Assembly: GCA_964483405.1 (NCBI GenBank)
Contig: CAZABC010000027.1
Span: 1 to 31,218, forward strand
Source: CAZABC01 sp964483405
Lineage (GTDB): Bacteria > Chloroflexota > Limnocylindria > Limnocylindrales > CSP1-4
Direction: 5' to 3'
Length of the DNA stretch: 31,218 nucleotides
Every line of letters begins with the position of its first letter. Position 1 is the first letter of the stretch. Under the pieces are notes generated by a model that saw only the letters and a program-made list of their open reading frames with translations, was not told where the DNA came from and did not search any database. This document shows, one piece after another, positions 1 through 6,775 of the stretch. A program made the position numbers and the translations under genes.

Positions 1-288
1 CAGAAGACGGCGGCCCTGCGGATGAGCCTCGACGCGGTCGAGCGGCAGGGGATGCCGTTCCGCGGCGAGGAGCGTGGGATCGCGCCGGGTCAGGGGATGG
101 GCGAGGTCCCGGGCGCGACACCCGGTGGGGGACCGGAACCAGGCGGCGCGCCGGGAGCCCCGACCGGCGGCCGGATCCCGACCGATCCGGCCCTCGCCGA
201 GCGGCTGGCCGAGGCCCGCCGTCGCGCGGCCGAGCACGGCGACCACGACGCTCCCCGTGCCCCGCGCCCGGAGAAGATGCAGCGGTGA
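1..288 (+). CDS. C-terminal end of an unrecognised protein (5' partial)
   Basis: The frame is open from the first base of the window and stops with TGA at 286-288, so only the last 95 residues are visible. The first third is helical and charged. It is followed by a Gly/Pro-rich linker (about residues 35-55) and a short Ala/Arg/Glu-rich helix with a basic tail ending in KMQR. No family signature is visible. The stop overlaps the GTG start of the next gene (GTGA at 285-288), which suggests translational coupling. The GC-rich third positions support real coding. The function cannot be assigned from this fragment. Confidence 0.6.
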   Translation, partial: QKTAALRMSLDAVERQGMPFRGEERGIAPGQGMGEVPGATPGGGPEPGGAPGAPTGGRIPTDPALAERLAEARRRAAEHGDHDAPRAPRPEKMQR

Positions 289-1619
289 CCGCGCCGCGCG
301 ATGCCGGGGGTCGGGGCCACGCCGACGCCGTCCGGGTCCCCGCGGTCGGCGGAGCGCGGACCGTCCCGGCCCCGGACGCGATCGCCCGCGACTATCTCCT
401 GCTCGGCCTCCGCCTCGACCAGCACGACCCCGGGCTGATCGACGGCTACCTCGGGCCGGCCGACCTCAAGGCCCGCGCCGACCTCGAGCCGCTGCCGTCG
501 CTCGGCCGGCTCCGTGACGATGCCGAGGCGCTCCGGGCGCGGGTCGCCGCGGAGGTCGAGGAGCCGGACCGGCGGGCCTGGCTCGATGCCCAGCTCGTCG
601 CCCTCGCCTCGCGCGCCGCCGTCCTCGCGGGCGAGCCGATCCCGTATCTCGCCCAGGTCGAGCGCTCGTTCGGCGTCGTTCCCGTCGGCCGCGGGGAGGC
701 CGCCTTCGACGCCGCCGCGGCCGAGCTCGACCGGCTGCTGCCCGGGACCGGCACCGTCGACGACCGCCTGGCGGCGCTCGACGAGCGCCTCGTCGTCGAC
801 CCCGACCGGCTGCCGTCCGTCGTCGATCGCCTCGTGCCCGAGCTGCGGGCCCGGGCCGCGCGGCGGTTCGGCGTGCCCGAGGGCGACGGGCTCCACGTCG
901 GGCTCGTCCGCGATCAGCCCTGGTCCGGCTACAACTGGTACGACGGCGGCCTCCGGTCGCGGGTGGACCTCAACGTCGACCTCCCGATCCGGGCGACCGA
1001 CCTCGTCGACGTCCTCGCCCACGAGACCTACGCCGGCCACCACCTCGAGCATGCCTGGAAGGAGACGCTGCTCGTCGAGACCGCCGGGCGGCTCGAGGCC
1101 AGCCTGCTCCTCCTGCTGACGCCCGAGTGCCTCATCTCCGAGGGGCTCGCCAGCCTCGGCCCGGGGCTGCTCGTGCCGCCCGAGGATCGGGTCGACCTGC
1201 TCGTCGAGGTCTTCGGCTGGGCCGGCCTCGCGCTCGCCGCCGATCCGGCCGAGGCCCGGGCGGTCGCGGAGCTGACCGTGGCGGTCGCGGCGCCCCGGCG
1301 GCGCCTCGGCGAGATCGCCGTCGATGCCGCGCTGCTCCGCTGGGCCGACGGAGCCTCGTCGGACGCGGTGCTGGCCCACCTCGTCCGGGTCGGCCGGATG
1401 CCCGAGGCGCGGGCCGCCAAGCGCCTCGAGTTCGTCGAGCACCCCCGCTGGCGAACGTACGTCCATGTCTACCACGAGGGCGAGCCACTCCTCCGGCGCT
1501 GGGTCGACGCGGCGCCCGACGGTGACCGCGATGCCCGGTTCGGCCGGCTCCTCCGCGAGCCGCTCACGCCCGGCCGCATCGCGACGGAGCTCGCGACGGA
1601 GCTCGCCGGCGACGGCTGA
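285..1619 (+). CDS. DUF885-like putative zinc metallopeptidase
   Basis: This is a 444-residue protein with no signal peptide or membrane segment. Its most telling feature is HETYAGHH at residues 246-253, preceded by a hydrophobic strand (DLVDVLA). DUF885 proteins carry a similar HExxPGHH-type zinc-binding motif, followed by a distal glutamate. Here the usual proline is alanine and several acidic residues follow. The length is below the roughly 550-600 residues common in DUF885 proteins, so this is a short or divergent member. A GTG start at 285 overlaps the upstream stop. Peptidase activity is inferred from the motif alone, and the substrate is unknown. It is probably cotranscribed with the upstream gene. 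The first 25 residues are low-complexity, so the true start could be slightly downstream. Confidence 0.6.
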   Translation: MTAPRDAGGRGHADAVRVPAVGGARTVPAPDAIARDYLLLGLRLDQHDPGLIDGYLGPADLKARADLEPLPSLGRLRDDAEALRARVAAEVEEPDRRAWLDAQLVALASRAAVLAGEPIPYLAQVERSFGVVPVGRGEAAFDAAAAELDRLLPGTGTVDDRLAALDERLVVDPDRLPSVVDRLVPELRARAARRFGVPEGDGLHVGLVRDQPWSGYNWYDGGLRSRVDLNVDLPIRATDLVDVLAHETYAGHHLEHAWKETLLVETAGRLEASLLLLLTPECLISEGLASLGPGLLVPPEDRVDLLVEVFGWAGLALAADPAEARAVAELTVAVAAPRRRLGEIAVDAALLRWADGASSDAVLAHLVRVGRMPEARAAKRLEFVEHPRWRTYVHVYHEGEPLLRRWVDAAPDGDRDARFGRLLREPLTPGRIATELATELAGDG

Positions 1620-1773
1620 CCGTGGCGGTGCCGCCGTGCGCCACGGCCGGCGTTCGACGGGGCGCCGCGGGCTCGTCCGAGGCGTCGCTCGCCCGCTCGA
1701 GGGTGTAGCGTGGTCGCCGGCGGTCAGAGCGCGAGCCGCAGGGCTCCAACGACCTCCGGAACGGTGGGATCCG

Positions 1774-2129
1774 ATGCGCCAGCTCCGTCGCCTGCTCGTC
1801 CTCGTCGCCGGCGCGGCCGTGGCCGCGACGACCCTCGCGCCCGTCGCCGGGGCGGCCGGCGGAGCGGATCGGGGCGGGCTCGATCGCGCGGTGGCGGCCG
1901 GCCGGCTCGACCCCGCCGTTCGCGCGGCGGTCGCCGCGCGGAGCGATGCCAGCGCCCTCAGCGGCTGATCCTCGACCCCGCGACATCGGCGCTCCGCCGT
2001 GCGGTCGGATTGCCGTCGGTCGTCTGGGCCTCGAGCACGAAGCGGCACGTCCTCGTCAACACGGCCGGTGTGTCGAGCGGCAGTCCGACCTACCGGCTGT
2101 ACCTCTCGACGGGGACGGGGTCGCCCTAG
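1774..2129 (+). pseudogene. Secreted-protein remnant with an apparent frameshift
   Basis: An ATG at 1774 opens a frame with a clear export signal: a basic start (MRQLRR), a hydrophobic core, then an Ala-Gly-Ala cleavage region near residue 28. This frame stops at 1966-1968 after 64 codons. A second frame with equally coding-like GC-rich third positions takes over around 1955-1965 and runs to TAG at 2127-2129. It encodes a tail with Ser/Thr/Gly-rich segments (for example GVSSGSPTYRLYLSTGTG). The two parts read as one secreted protein of about 118 residues broken by a one-base shift. The alternatives are a sequencing error or two unrelated short frames. No family is recognised. Confidence 0.4.
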
Positions 2130-2131
2130 GC

Positions 2132-2159
2132 GACCGGCGCTCACGCGACGGCCGGTCGG
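2132..2159. terminator. Hairpin between convergent genes
   Basis: A perfect 8-bp inverted repeat (CGACCGGC at 2132-2139 and GCCGGTCG at 2152-2159) with a 12-nt loop lies between the frameshifted plus-strand frame and the minus-strand acetyltransferase. Its position between converging genes fits a bidirectional terminator. There is no T tract, so intrinsic termination is uncertain. Confidence 0.35.
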
Positions 2160-2178
2160 CAGGGCTGACGCCGCCCCG

Positions 2179-2715
2179 CTACAGCTCGCGGACGAGCCGG
2201 ACCCGATCCTCGCCGTCGTAGTCGTAGTCCGGGTAGGCCGGGGTGCCGTAGAGCGGCAGCGTCCCGGGGCCGTCGTCCGGGCGGAACCCGAGCGCCCGGT
2301 GGAAGGCGACGGAGACGCGGTTGCCCGGCCAGGTGACCGCCTCGATCCGGGTCACGCCGAGGGCCGCCATGTCGGCGAAGAAGCGCTCGTACATCGTCCG
2401 GGCGACGCCCCGGCCACGAAGGTTGGGGTCCGTCGCGACCATGTGGACGTACGCCGTGTCGGGGTGGTCGGGCGAGCGGAAGCCGACGAGGAAGCCCGCC
2501 AGCCGGCCCGTCGCTGTCTCGGCCACGAGCGAGGTGCCGGTGAAGTGCCGGAGCCACAGCCGTGGCAGGAGGTCGTGGAGGCGCCGGCCGCCCCACCACT
2601 CGTCGACGTGTCGGACGATCGCGGCGTGGTCGGCCTCGGTCGGACGCCGGAGCCGGACCGCGATCTCGGATCCGGCGGCGCCGGCGGCTTGCGAGCCGGC
2701 GGGCGCATCGGTCAC
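2179..2715 (-). CDS. GNAT-family N-acetyltransferase
   Basis: This 178-residue protein transfers an acyl group from acyl-CoA to an unknown amine. The acetyl-CoA binding core is visible as VHMVATDPNLRGRGVA, containing the RGRGVA pyrophosphate-binding loop (motif A). It is followed by an alpha/beta segment ending in NRVSVAFHRALGFRP, the usual GNAT motif B. The chosen start is the GTG at 2713-2715, which overlaps the TGA of the upstream membrane protein gene (2712-2714). The frame is open further upstream, but that extension is Arg/Pro-rich shadow sequence. The overlap implies cotranscription with the membrane protein. The C-terminus (PAYPDYDYDGEDRV) is acidic and Tyr-rich. The substrate cannot be predicted. 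Confidence 0.85.
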   Translation of the reverse strand: MTDAPAGSQAAGAAGSEIAVRLRRPTEADHAAIVRHVDEWWGGRRLHDLLPRLWLRHFTGTSLVAETATGRLAGFLVGFRSPDHPDTAYVHMVATDPNLRGRGVARTMYERFFADMAALGVTRIEAVTWPGNRVSVAFHRALGFRPDDGPGTLPLYGTPAYPDYDYDGEDRVRLVREL

Positions 2716-3242
2716 CGGGTGCCCCACCAGGCCCCGCCGGCGGCGAGGAGCGCCTGGAGCGGGACGAGCGCCCCGTACGTCTCGGCCAGGAACGACAGCG
2801 GGTCGAGCCGGCCGCCCTGAAGCCAGGCGATCCCCCACAGGCCGAGCTGGGCGACCGCCACGGCACCCAGGGCGATCGCGATCGCGAGCCACAGGCGGGC
2901 TCCGCCGGCGAGCGTCGGCCCGGCTCCGGCGGCGACGCCGAAGGCCGTGAACCGGCCGAGGAACAGGGCCAGGACGATGAGCCCGGCCGTCAGTTCGAGG
3001 ATGCCGCCGAAGACGACGATCACGGCCGCGACGAGCAGGGCGACGACCGCCCCGAACGCGACGCCGCGGAGCGGGCTCGGGCGGCCCCAGTCGGTCGCGC
3101 CGGCCGGGTCGCCGGCGTCGCTGCCACCCACCGCCGCGCCCGCCGGGGGCCGGTCGCCGGGCATGGGCCGGCCGCCGGCCGTGCCGGCCCCCCCTCCGGC
3201 CTTGCCGCTCCCCCTGGTCCCGATCCGATCGCGCTCGTCCAT
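2712..3242 (-). CDS. Small integral membrane protein, function unknown
   Basis: This protein has 176 residues. The first 60 or so are a Gly/Ala/Pro-rich, probably disordered cytoplasmic tail. The rest contains about four hydrophobic helices: two long ones near residues 62-105, then one near 115-137 and one near 153-172. No conserved motif is recognised. The ATG at 3240-3242 lies only 9 nt from a TACGAT hexamer on the same strand, so the transcript may be almost leaderless. The gene overlaps the GNAT gene by 4 nt, so the two are probably expressed together. Confidence 0.65.
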   Translation of the reverse strand: MDERDRIGTRGSGKAGGGAGTAGGRPMPGDRPPAGAAVGGSDAGDPAGATDWGRPSPLRGVAFGAVVALLVAAVIVVFGGILELTAGLIVLALFLGRFTAFGVAAGAGPTLAGGARLWLAIAIALGAVAVAQLGLWGIAWLQGGRLDPLSFLAETYGALVPLQALLAAGGAWWGTR

Positions 3243-3251
3243 GTCCGGGTC

Positions 3252-3257
3252 ATCGTA
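3252..3257 (-). promoter_or_regulatory. Putative -10 box (TACGAT) for the membrane protein/GNAT pair
   Basis: On the minus strand, TACGAT matches the TANNNT -10 pattern and ends 9 nt before the ATG at 3242. Transcription would start about 3 nt before the start codon. No clear -35 is seen, as is usual for leaderless promoters of high-GC bacteria. Confidence 0.4.
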
Positions 3258-3288
3258 GCGGCTCGTGGCGGCACGACCGACCGGGCGC

Positions 3289-3294
3289 TAGACT
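3289..3294 (+). promoter_or_regulatory. Putative leaderless -10 box (TAGACT)
   Basis: TAGACT ends 7 nt before the GTG at 3302, so the first transcribed base should coincide with the start codon. No ribosome binding site is visible upstream of the GTG, which fits leaderless translation. It is arranged back to back with the minus-strand TACGAT in the same 59-bp divergent spacer. Confidence 0.5.
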
Positions 3295-3301
3295 GCTCGA
3301 C

Positions 3302-3784
3302 GTGAGCCACCCCAGCCTGGGCCTCCCGCCCCGCGACCTGACGGTCGGCCATCCGGCCGCCGCGGCCCGCCTCCACGCCGACCGCCACGCGCTCGGTGCC
3401 GCCGGTCTCGAGATCACTCTCCAGCGGACGACCGGCATGCGCGAGCGCTACGACGAGCACGGCCTCCGCCAGCTGCTGCGCGACACCGAGGTCCTCATCG
3501 AGCGGATCGCCACGGCCGTCGCCTCCGACGACCCGCGGGTGGTGGCCGACTTCGCCGACCAGGTCGCCCCGATCTACCGTCGCCGGCGCGTCCCGATGGA
3601 CGACATCGTCGCCCTGCTCGAGGGCATCCGGTCGGCGACGGCCGGGGTGCTCCGGGACGACGAGCAGGCCGCCGTCGACCGAGCGATCGACGCCGGCCGG
3701 GCGGTCCTTCGCGACTACCGCCGGATCGCGGGGGACGCCCGCAAGAAGAACGCCCTCCTCGACGCCATCTACAAGGGGGCCTGA
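3302..3784 (+). CDS. Small helical protein, possibly RsbR-sensor-like
   Basis: This is a 160-residue soluble, almost entirely helical protein. The central part (about residues 60-135) has a repeating pattern of amphipathic helices around DPRVVADFADQVAPIYRRRR and VPMDDIVALLEGIRSA. That pattern is reminiscent of the helical N-terminal domain of RsbR-like or PucR-like regulators, but the resemblance is weak and no catalytic residues are seen. The C-terminus is basic (ARKKNALLDAIYKGA). The start is GTG at 3302, directly after a TAGACT box. The next gene starts 4 nt after its stop, so the two form an operon. The function is unknown. Confidence 0.6.
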   Translation: MSHPSLGLPPRDLTVGHPAAAARLHADRHALGAAGLEITLQRTTGMRERYDEHGLRQLLRDTEVLIERIATAVASDDPRVVADFADQVAPIYRRRRVPMDDIVALLEGIRSATAGVLRDDEQAAVDRAIDAGRAVLRDYRRIAGDARKKNALLDAIYKGA

Positions 3785-3788
3785 GCGG

Positions 3789-4121
3789 ATGACGATCAAG
3801 TGGGTCAAGGTCGACCCGCTCGTCCGCAACGGCGAGCCGTTCCTCTACAACTCCCGGCTGACCGTCCGGCAGCTGCTCGAGCTCCGCCGGAGCGGCGCGA
3901 CGCTCGTCGACATCCTCAAGGACCACCCCGAGCTCCGGGTGATGGGGGTGGCGGCCGCCTTCTGCTACGCGGCCGACCACCGCGAGCGCTACGCCGAGTT
4001 CTTCGAGGCCGACGGGTCGCTGGCCGGGCCCGGCTACACCGAGGCCGAGGCCGCCCGCCTGCCGTCCCAGTACCGCCGGCCCGGCATCGTCGTCAAGGGC
4101 GCGGCCGCACCCGTCGCGTAG
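3789..4121 (+). CDS. DUF433-domain protein
   Basis: This is a 110-residue protein. Residues about 12-60 follow the DUF433 pattern: a GEPFLYNSRLTV strand-turn, a helix with the LLELRRSGATLVDILKDHPEL segment, and then an Ala-rich helix. DUF433 is a winged-helix-like domain often annotated as the antitoxin half of VapBC45-type pairs. No PIN-domain toxin is adjacent here. The partner is instead the helical protein ending at 3784. A regulatory or DNA-binding role is plausible but not shown. The C-terminal 40 residues are specific to this protein. Confidence 0.65.
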   Translation: MTIKWVKVDPLVRNGEPFLYNSRLTVRQLLELRRSGATLVDILKDHPELRVMGVAAAFCYAADHRERYAEFFEADGSLAGPGYTEAEAARLPSQYRRPGIVVKGAAAPVA

Positions 4122-4221
4122 CCGGGCGCGCCGCACGACACCGCCCGCTCGTGGCCCGTCGCTCGCTGCCTGGGCACCCACTCGTCGCCCCGCGCGTCCC
4201 GGGCAATCCCGACCCCGATGC

Positions 4222-4227
4222 TATGAT
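4222..4227 (+). promoter_or_regulatory. Putative -10 box (TATGAT) for the SufT-like/cobalamin adenosyltransferase genes
   Basis: TATGAT matches the sigma-70 -10 consensus at five of six positions, in a locally A/T-enriched spot of an otherwise GC-rich 147-bp spacer. It gives a leader of about 35 nt and is followed by a GGAG ribosome binding site 6 nt upstream of the ATG at 4269. No recognisable -35 hexamer is found at 16-18 bp. Confidence 0.5.
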
Positions 4228-4268
4228 TTCGCCGCGCCGACGACCGATCGCCGTCCCACGGAGCTCCC

Positions 4269-4613
4269 ATGGACGACCAGACCACTCCCGCCTCGACCGC
4301 CGCTCCCGCCTCGGAGGCGGCCGCCTTCGACCCGGCTCGCCGGGCGACGGAGCTCGCGATCCTCGACGCCCTGCGGGCGGTCGTCGACCCCGAGATCGGG
4401 ATGAACGTCGTCGAGCTCGCGCTCATCAAGCAGATCGTCCTCGGGCCGGACACGACCGAGGTCAAGATGATCCTCACGACGCCGTTCTGCCCGTACGCCG
4501 GCTCGATGATCCAGCAGGTCAAGGAGCAGGCCGAGTCGGTCGTCGACCACGACGTGAAGGTGACCCTGCTGGCGGAGCGGTGGGATCCCCGCGACGCCGG
4601 CCTGATGTGGTGA
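4269..4613 (+). CDS. MIP18/DUF59 family Fe-S assembly factor (SufT-like)
   Basis: This is a 114-residue protein. After a disordered, Ala/Ser/Thr-rich first 25 residues comes one DUF59 domain: helix, VVDPEIGMNVVELALIK, a strand pair, then LTTPFCPYAGSMIQQVKEQ. The cysteine in TPFCPYAG is the conserved one of MIP18/SufT proteins, which help deliver Fe-S clusters to target proteins. PaaD-like phenylacetate proteins share the fold, but no paa gene is nearby. A GGAG site before the ATG supports the start. The next gene begins 4 nt after the stop, so it is cotranscribed with the cobalamin adenosyltransferase gene. The main sulfur block lies 8 kb downstream. Confidence 0.8.
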   Translation: MDDQTTPASTAAPASEAAAFDPARRATELAILDALRAVVDPEIGMNVVELALIKQIVLGPDTTEVKMILTTPFCPYAGSMIQQVKEQAESVVDHDVKVTLLAERWDPRDAGLMW

Positions 4614-4617
4614 CGGC

Positions 4618-5253
4618 GTGAGCCCGCGACGGACCCTCCCCTTCGACTCGGCGGTCGCGACCGGCGCCGGCGACGACGGCACGACCGGCCTCCTCTACGG
4701 CGGCGACCGGGTCGGCAAGGACGACCCGCGGACCGAGGCCTACGGGACGATCGACGAAGCCGTCGCCGCGCTCGGGCTGGCCCGGGCCGAGGTCGGGATC
4801 AAGGCGGCCTACGGCGTCCTGCCGCCGGCCCTCGGCGGTCTCGGCGACCTCATCCTCCGGCTCCAGCGCGAGCTCTTCGTCGTCGGCGCCGAGCTGGCGA
4901 CGAACCCGGCGGCCCGCGACCGGCTCGAGGACGGCCGGACCCGCATCGGACAGACGATGGTCGACGGGATCGGCGAGCTGCTCGTCGAGCTCGAGCGGCA
5001 CGTCGAGCTGCCGCGCGAGTTCGTCGTCCCCGGCGAGACCCGCCTCAGCGCCGCCCTCGAGCTGGCCCGGACGGTCGTCCGGCGCGCCGAGCGCCGGGCC
5101 GTCGGGCTGACCCACGCGGGCCTCCTCCCGACGACCTCGCGGGTCGTCCCGTACCTCAACCGCGTCGCCGACCTGCTGTGGATCGTCGCCCGCGCCGCCG
5201 AGCGCGCCGAGGCGCACGAGGCCACGCCGGCGACCCGCACCGACTTTGGATAG
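4618..5253 (+). CDS. PduO-type cob(I)alamin adenosyltransferase
   Basis: This 211-residue cytoplasmic enzyme transfers the 5'-deoxyadenosyl group of ATP to cob(I)alamin to make coenzyme B12. The N-terminal ATP-binding segment reads GDDGTTGLLYGGDRVGKDDPR and is followed by EAYGTIDEAVAALGLAR. The helical-bundle core ends with RTVVRRAERRAVGL and PYLNRVADLLWIVAR, both typical of the PduO family rather than the unrelated CobA/BtuR type. The length is slightly above the usual 180-195 residues because of an extra segment around residues 55-75. The GTG start lies 4 nt after the previous stop. No cobalamin riboswitch is visible upstream, so the gene appears to be expressed with the SufT-like gene. Confidence 0.9.
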   Translation: MSPRRTLPFDSAVATGAGDDGTTGLLYGGDRVGKDDPRTEAYGTIDEAVAALGLARAEVGIKAAYGVLPPALGGLGDLILRLQRELFVVGAELATNPAARDRLEDGRTRIGQTMVDGIGELLVELERHVELPREFVVPGETRLSAALELARTVVRRAERRAVGLTHAGLLPTTSRVVPYLNRVADLLWIVARAAERAEAHEATPATRTDFG

Positions 5254-5304
5254 CATGCGAACGACCGGGCGCGCGCCCGACCAGATGGAGCACGACGAAC
5301 GACG

Positions 5305-6006
5305 ATGATGCAGTCCCCGTACGCCAGCCCCAGCCAGCTCGGCGTCAGGCCGGCGGTCCAGCTCTCGAACGCGTTCCTGACCCAGGCGATGTTCTTCATG
5401 TTCATCGGCCTGCTGATCACGACCGCCGTCGGCGTCTTCACGGCGAACCTGCCGGAGGAGACGCTCCTCCGGCTGTCGGGCCTCTGGCTGTTCATCTTCA
5501 TCGGCCAGATCGCCCTCGCCTTCGGGCTGACGCTCGGCATCCGGAAGATGTCGGCGACGCTCGCGCTGCTCCTGTTCTTCGTCTACGCGGCGACGATGGG
5601 CTTCACCCTCGCGATCATCCTCCTGACCTACACGACGGCGTCGATCCTCGCGGCCGGCGTCTCCGCGTCGGCGGTCTTCGCCGGGGCGGCCCTGTACGGC
5701 GCCGTCACCAAGCGCGATCTCACCGCGATGGGCGGGCTGCTGACGATGGCCCTTTTCGGCCTGATCGCCGCGAGCATCGTCAACATCTTCATCGGCTGGG
5801 ACGCGCTCAGCTTCGGCATCTCGGTCGCGGGCGTCCTCATCTTCACCGGCCTCACCGCCTGGGACGTCAACCGGATCCGCAAGGGCGAGGTCGCCGCGTT
5901 CACCGGGTCGATGGAGAAGAGCGCCGTCATGGGCGCTTTCATCCTGTATCTCGACTTCGTGAACCTGTTCCTCTTCCTGCTCCGCCTCTTCGGCAACCGC
6001 CGCTAG
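5305..6006 (+). CDS. Bax inhibitor-1/YccA-family membrane protein
   Basis: This is a 233-residue integral membrane protein with seven hydrophobic helices. It follows the BI-1 (TMBIM) pattern: an N-terminal LSNAFLTQAMFFMFIGLLIT helix, a GFTLAIILL helix, a FAGAALYGAVTKRDL segment between helices 4 and 5, and a final AFILYLDFVNLFLFLLRLF helix with an aspartate. Bacterial members are pH-sensitive calcium-leak channels or partners of the FtsH protease. Which role applies here is not evident. Two adjacent ATG codons (5305 and 5308) could start translation. The gene ends just before the non-coding repeat region. Confidence 0.9.
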   Translation: MMQSPYASPSQLGVRPAVQLSNAFLTQAMFFMFIGLLITTAVGVFTANLPEETLLRLSGLWLFIFIGQIALAFGLTLGIRKMSATLALLLFFVYAATMGFTLAIILLTYTTASILAAGVSASAVFAGAALYGAVTKRDLTAMGGLLTMALFGLIAASIVNIFIGWDALSFGISVAGVLIFTGLTAWDVNRIRKGEVAAFTGSMEKSAVMGAFILYLDFVNLFLFLLRLFGNRR

Positions 6007-6227
6007 GGATCGCGCTGGCGGGCCGCCACCGGGACCGGGGTCGCGACCGCGGCCGCGCCCGGCCGAGACCCACGGCGGCCAGACGGCGCTCGGCACCGGG
6101 ACCGCGCCCGGCCGAGGCCCGCGGCGGCGGGCCGCCGTCCGCTCGCACCGGGTGGTCCGCGCCGGCTCCGGCTTGGCACCAGGATCGGTCCCGGCTGCAC
6201 TACCCGGATCGCGCTGGCGGTGCGCGC

Positions 6228-6428
6228 CAGCTCGCCGCGCCAGCTCGCCGCGCCAGCTCGCCGCGCCAGCTCGCCNNNNNNNNNNNNNNNNNNNNNNNNN
6301 NNNNNNNNNNNNNNNNNNNNNNNNNNNNNNNNNNNNNNNNNNNNNNNNNNNNNNNNNNNNNNNNNNNNNNNNNNNCGCGCCAGCTCGCCGCGCCAGCTCG
6401 CCGCGCCAGCTCGCCGCGCCAGCTCGCC
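6228..6428. repeat. 13-bp tandem repeat (VNTR) split by a gap
   Basis: The unit CAGCTCGCCGCGC occurs in four exact copies before the N run (starting at 6228, 6241, 6254 and 6267). Four more follow it (6381, 6394, 6407 and a final partial at 6420). Copies are essentially identical, which suggests recent expansion or homogenisation. The true copy number is unknown because of the gap. Confidence 0.9.
6276..6375. other. Assembly gap of 100 N inside the 13-bp repeat
   Basis: Exactly 100 N are flanked on both sides by the same tandem repeat. A round placeholder number at a repeat is what short-read scaffolding leaves behind, so the real length is unknown. Confidence 0.95.
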
Positions 6429-6720
6429 CTGCCCACCCCGTCTTCGGGGCCTGCCGCGTCCGCCGTCACCGCGCCGCGCCCGCCGCAGCCGCGCCGATCC
6501 TCCCGGCCCCCGTCGCGCTGCTCACGGGCGCCCGTGGCCTCACAGTCTGCAGATTCGCGCATCCGGTTCCGGCGTACTGGCGGTCTGCGCGTCCATGGGT
6601 CGAATCGGTATGGGTCGCGGTCTGTAAGGCCACGAACCGACCGTTGCGGACCCTTCGACAGGGTCGCGTGGCGGTTTAGGGTCGAACAAGTCGGGAAACG
6701 CAGACTCGTAGGCCACAAGC

Positions 6721-6775
6721 GCCGCGTCAGGCCGCGCCACCCCGCCCCCGCGCCCGCCGCGTCAGGCCGCGCCAC
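6721..6775. repeat. Two 20-bp direct repeats at the 3' end of the GGDEF/EAL gene
   Basis: The 20 bases at 6721-6740 recur exactly at 6756-6775, separated by a C-rich 15-bp spacer. The second copy includes the TGA stop and last codons of the minus-strand cyclic-di-GMP gene, so the gene end has been duplicated into the spacer. Confidence 0.75.

Larger units (their letters stand above)
6007..6761. other. Long non-coding region between convergent genes
   Basis: This stretch of 755 bp (100 of them N) has no convincing gene. It begins with GC-rich imperfect duplications: a segment near 6053-6079 recurs near 6101-6127 with a few changes, and GGATCGCGCTGGCGG occurs at 6007 and again near 6207. The 13-bp tandem repeat follows. 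Bases 6540-6720 are less GC-rich than their surroundings but hold no tRNA or recognisable ncRNA fold. Open frames crossing the repeat exist only because the Ns were read through. Confidence 0.6.

Noticed and set aside
90..2144. Long open frame of 684 codons on the minus strand opposite the DUF885-like gene
   Set aside because: It is Arg/Pro/Gly-rich with no domain and mirrors the plus-strand gene, as expected from high GC content.
4500..4618. Cobalamin riboswitch before the adenosyltransferase gene
   Set aside because: The gene starts 4 nt after the preceding stop, which leaves no room, and no B12-box sequence is seen upstream of the operon.
6228..6428. CRISPR array
   Set aside because: The 13-bp units are directly adjacent with no spacers, and no cas gene is in the window.
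6540..6720. tRNA or other RNA gene in the less GC-rich stretch
   Set aside because: No cloverleaf, T-loop sequence or conserved ncRNA pattern could be traced by eye.
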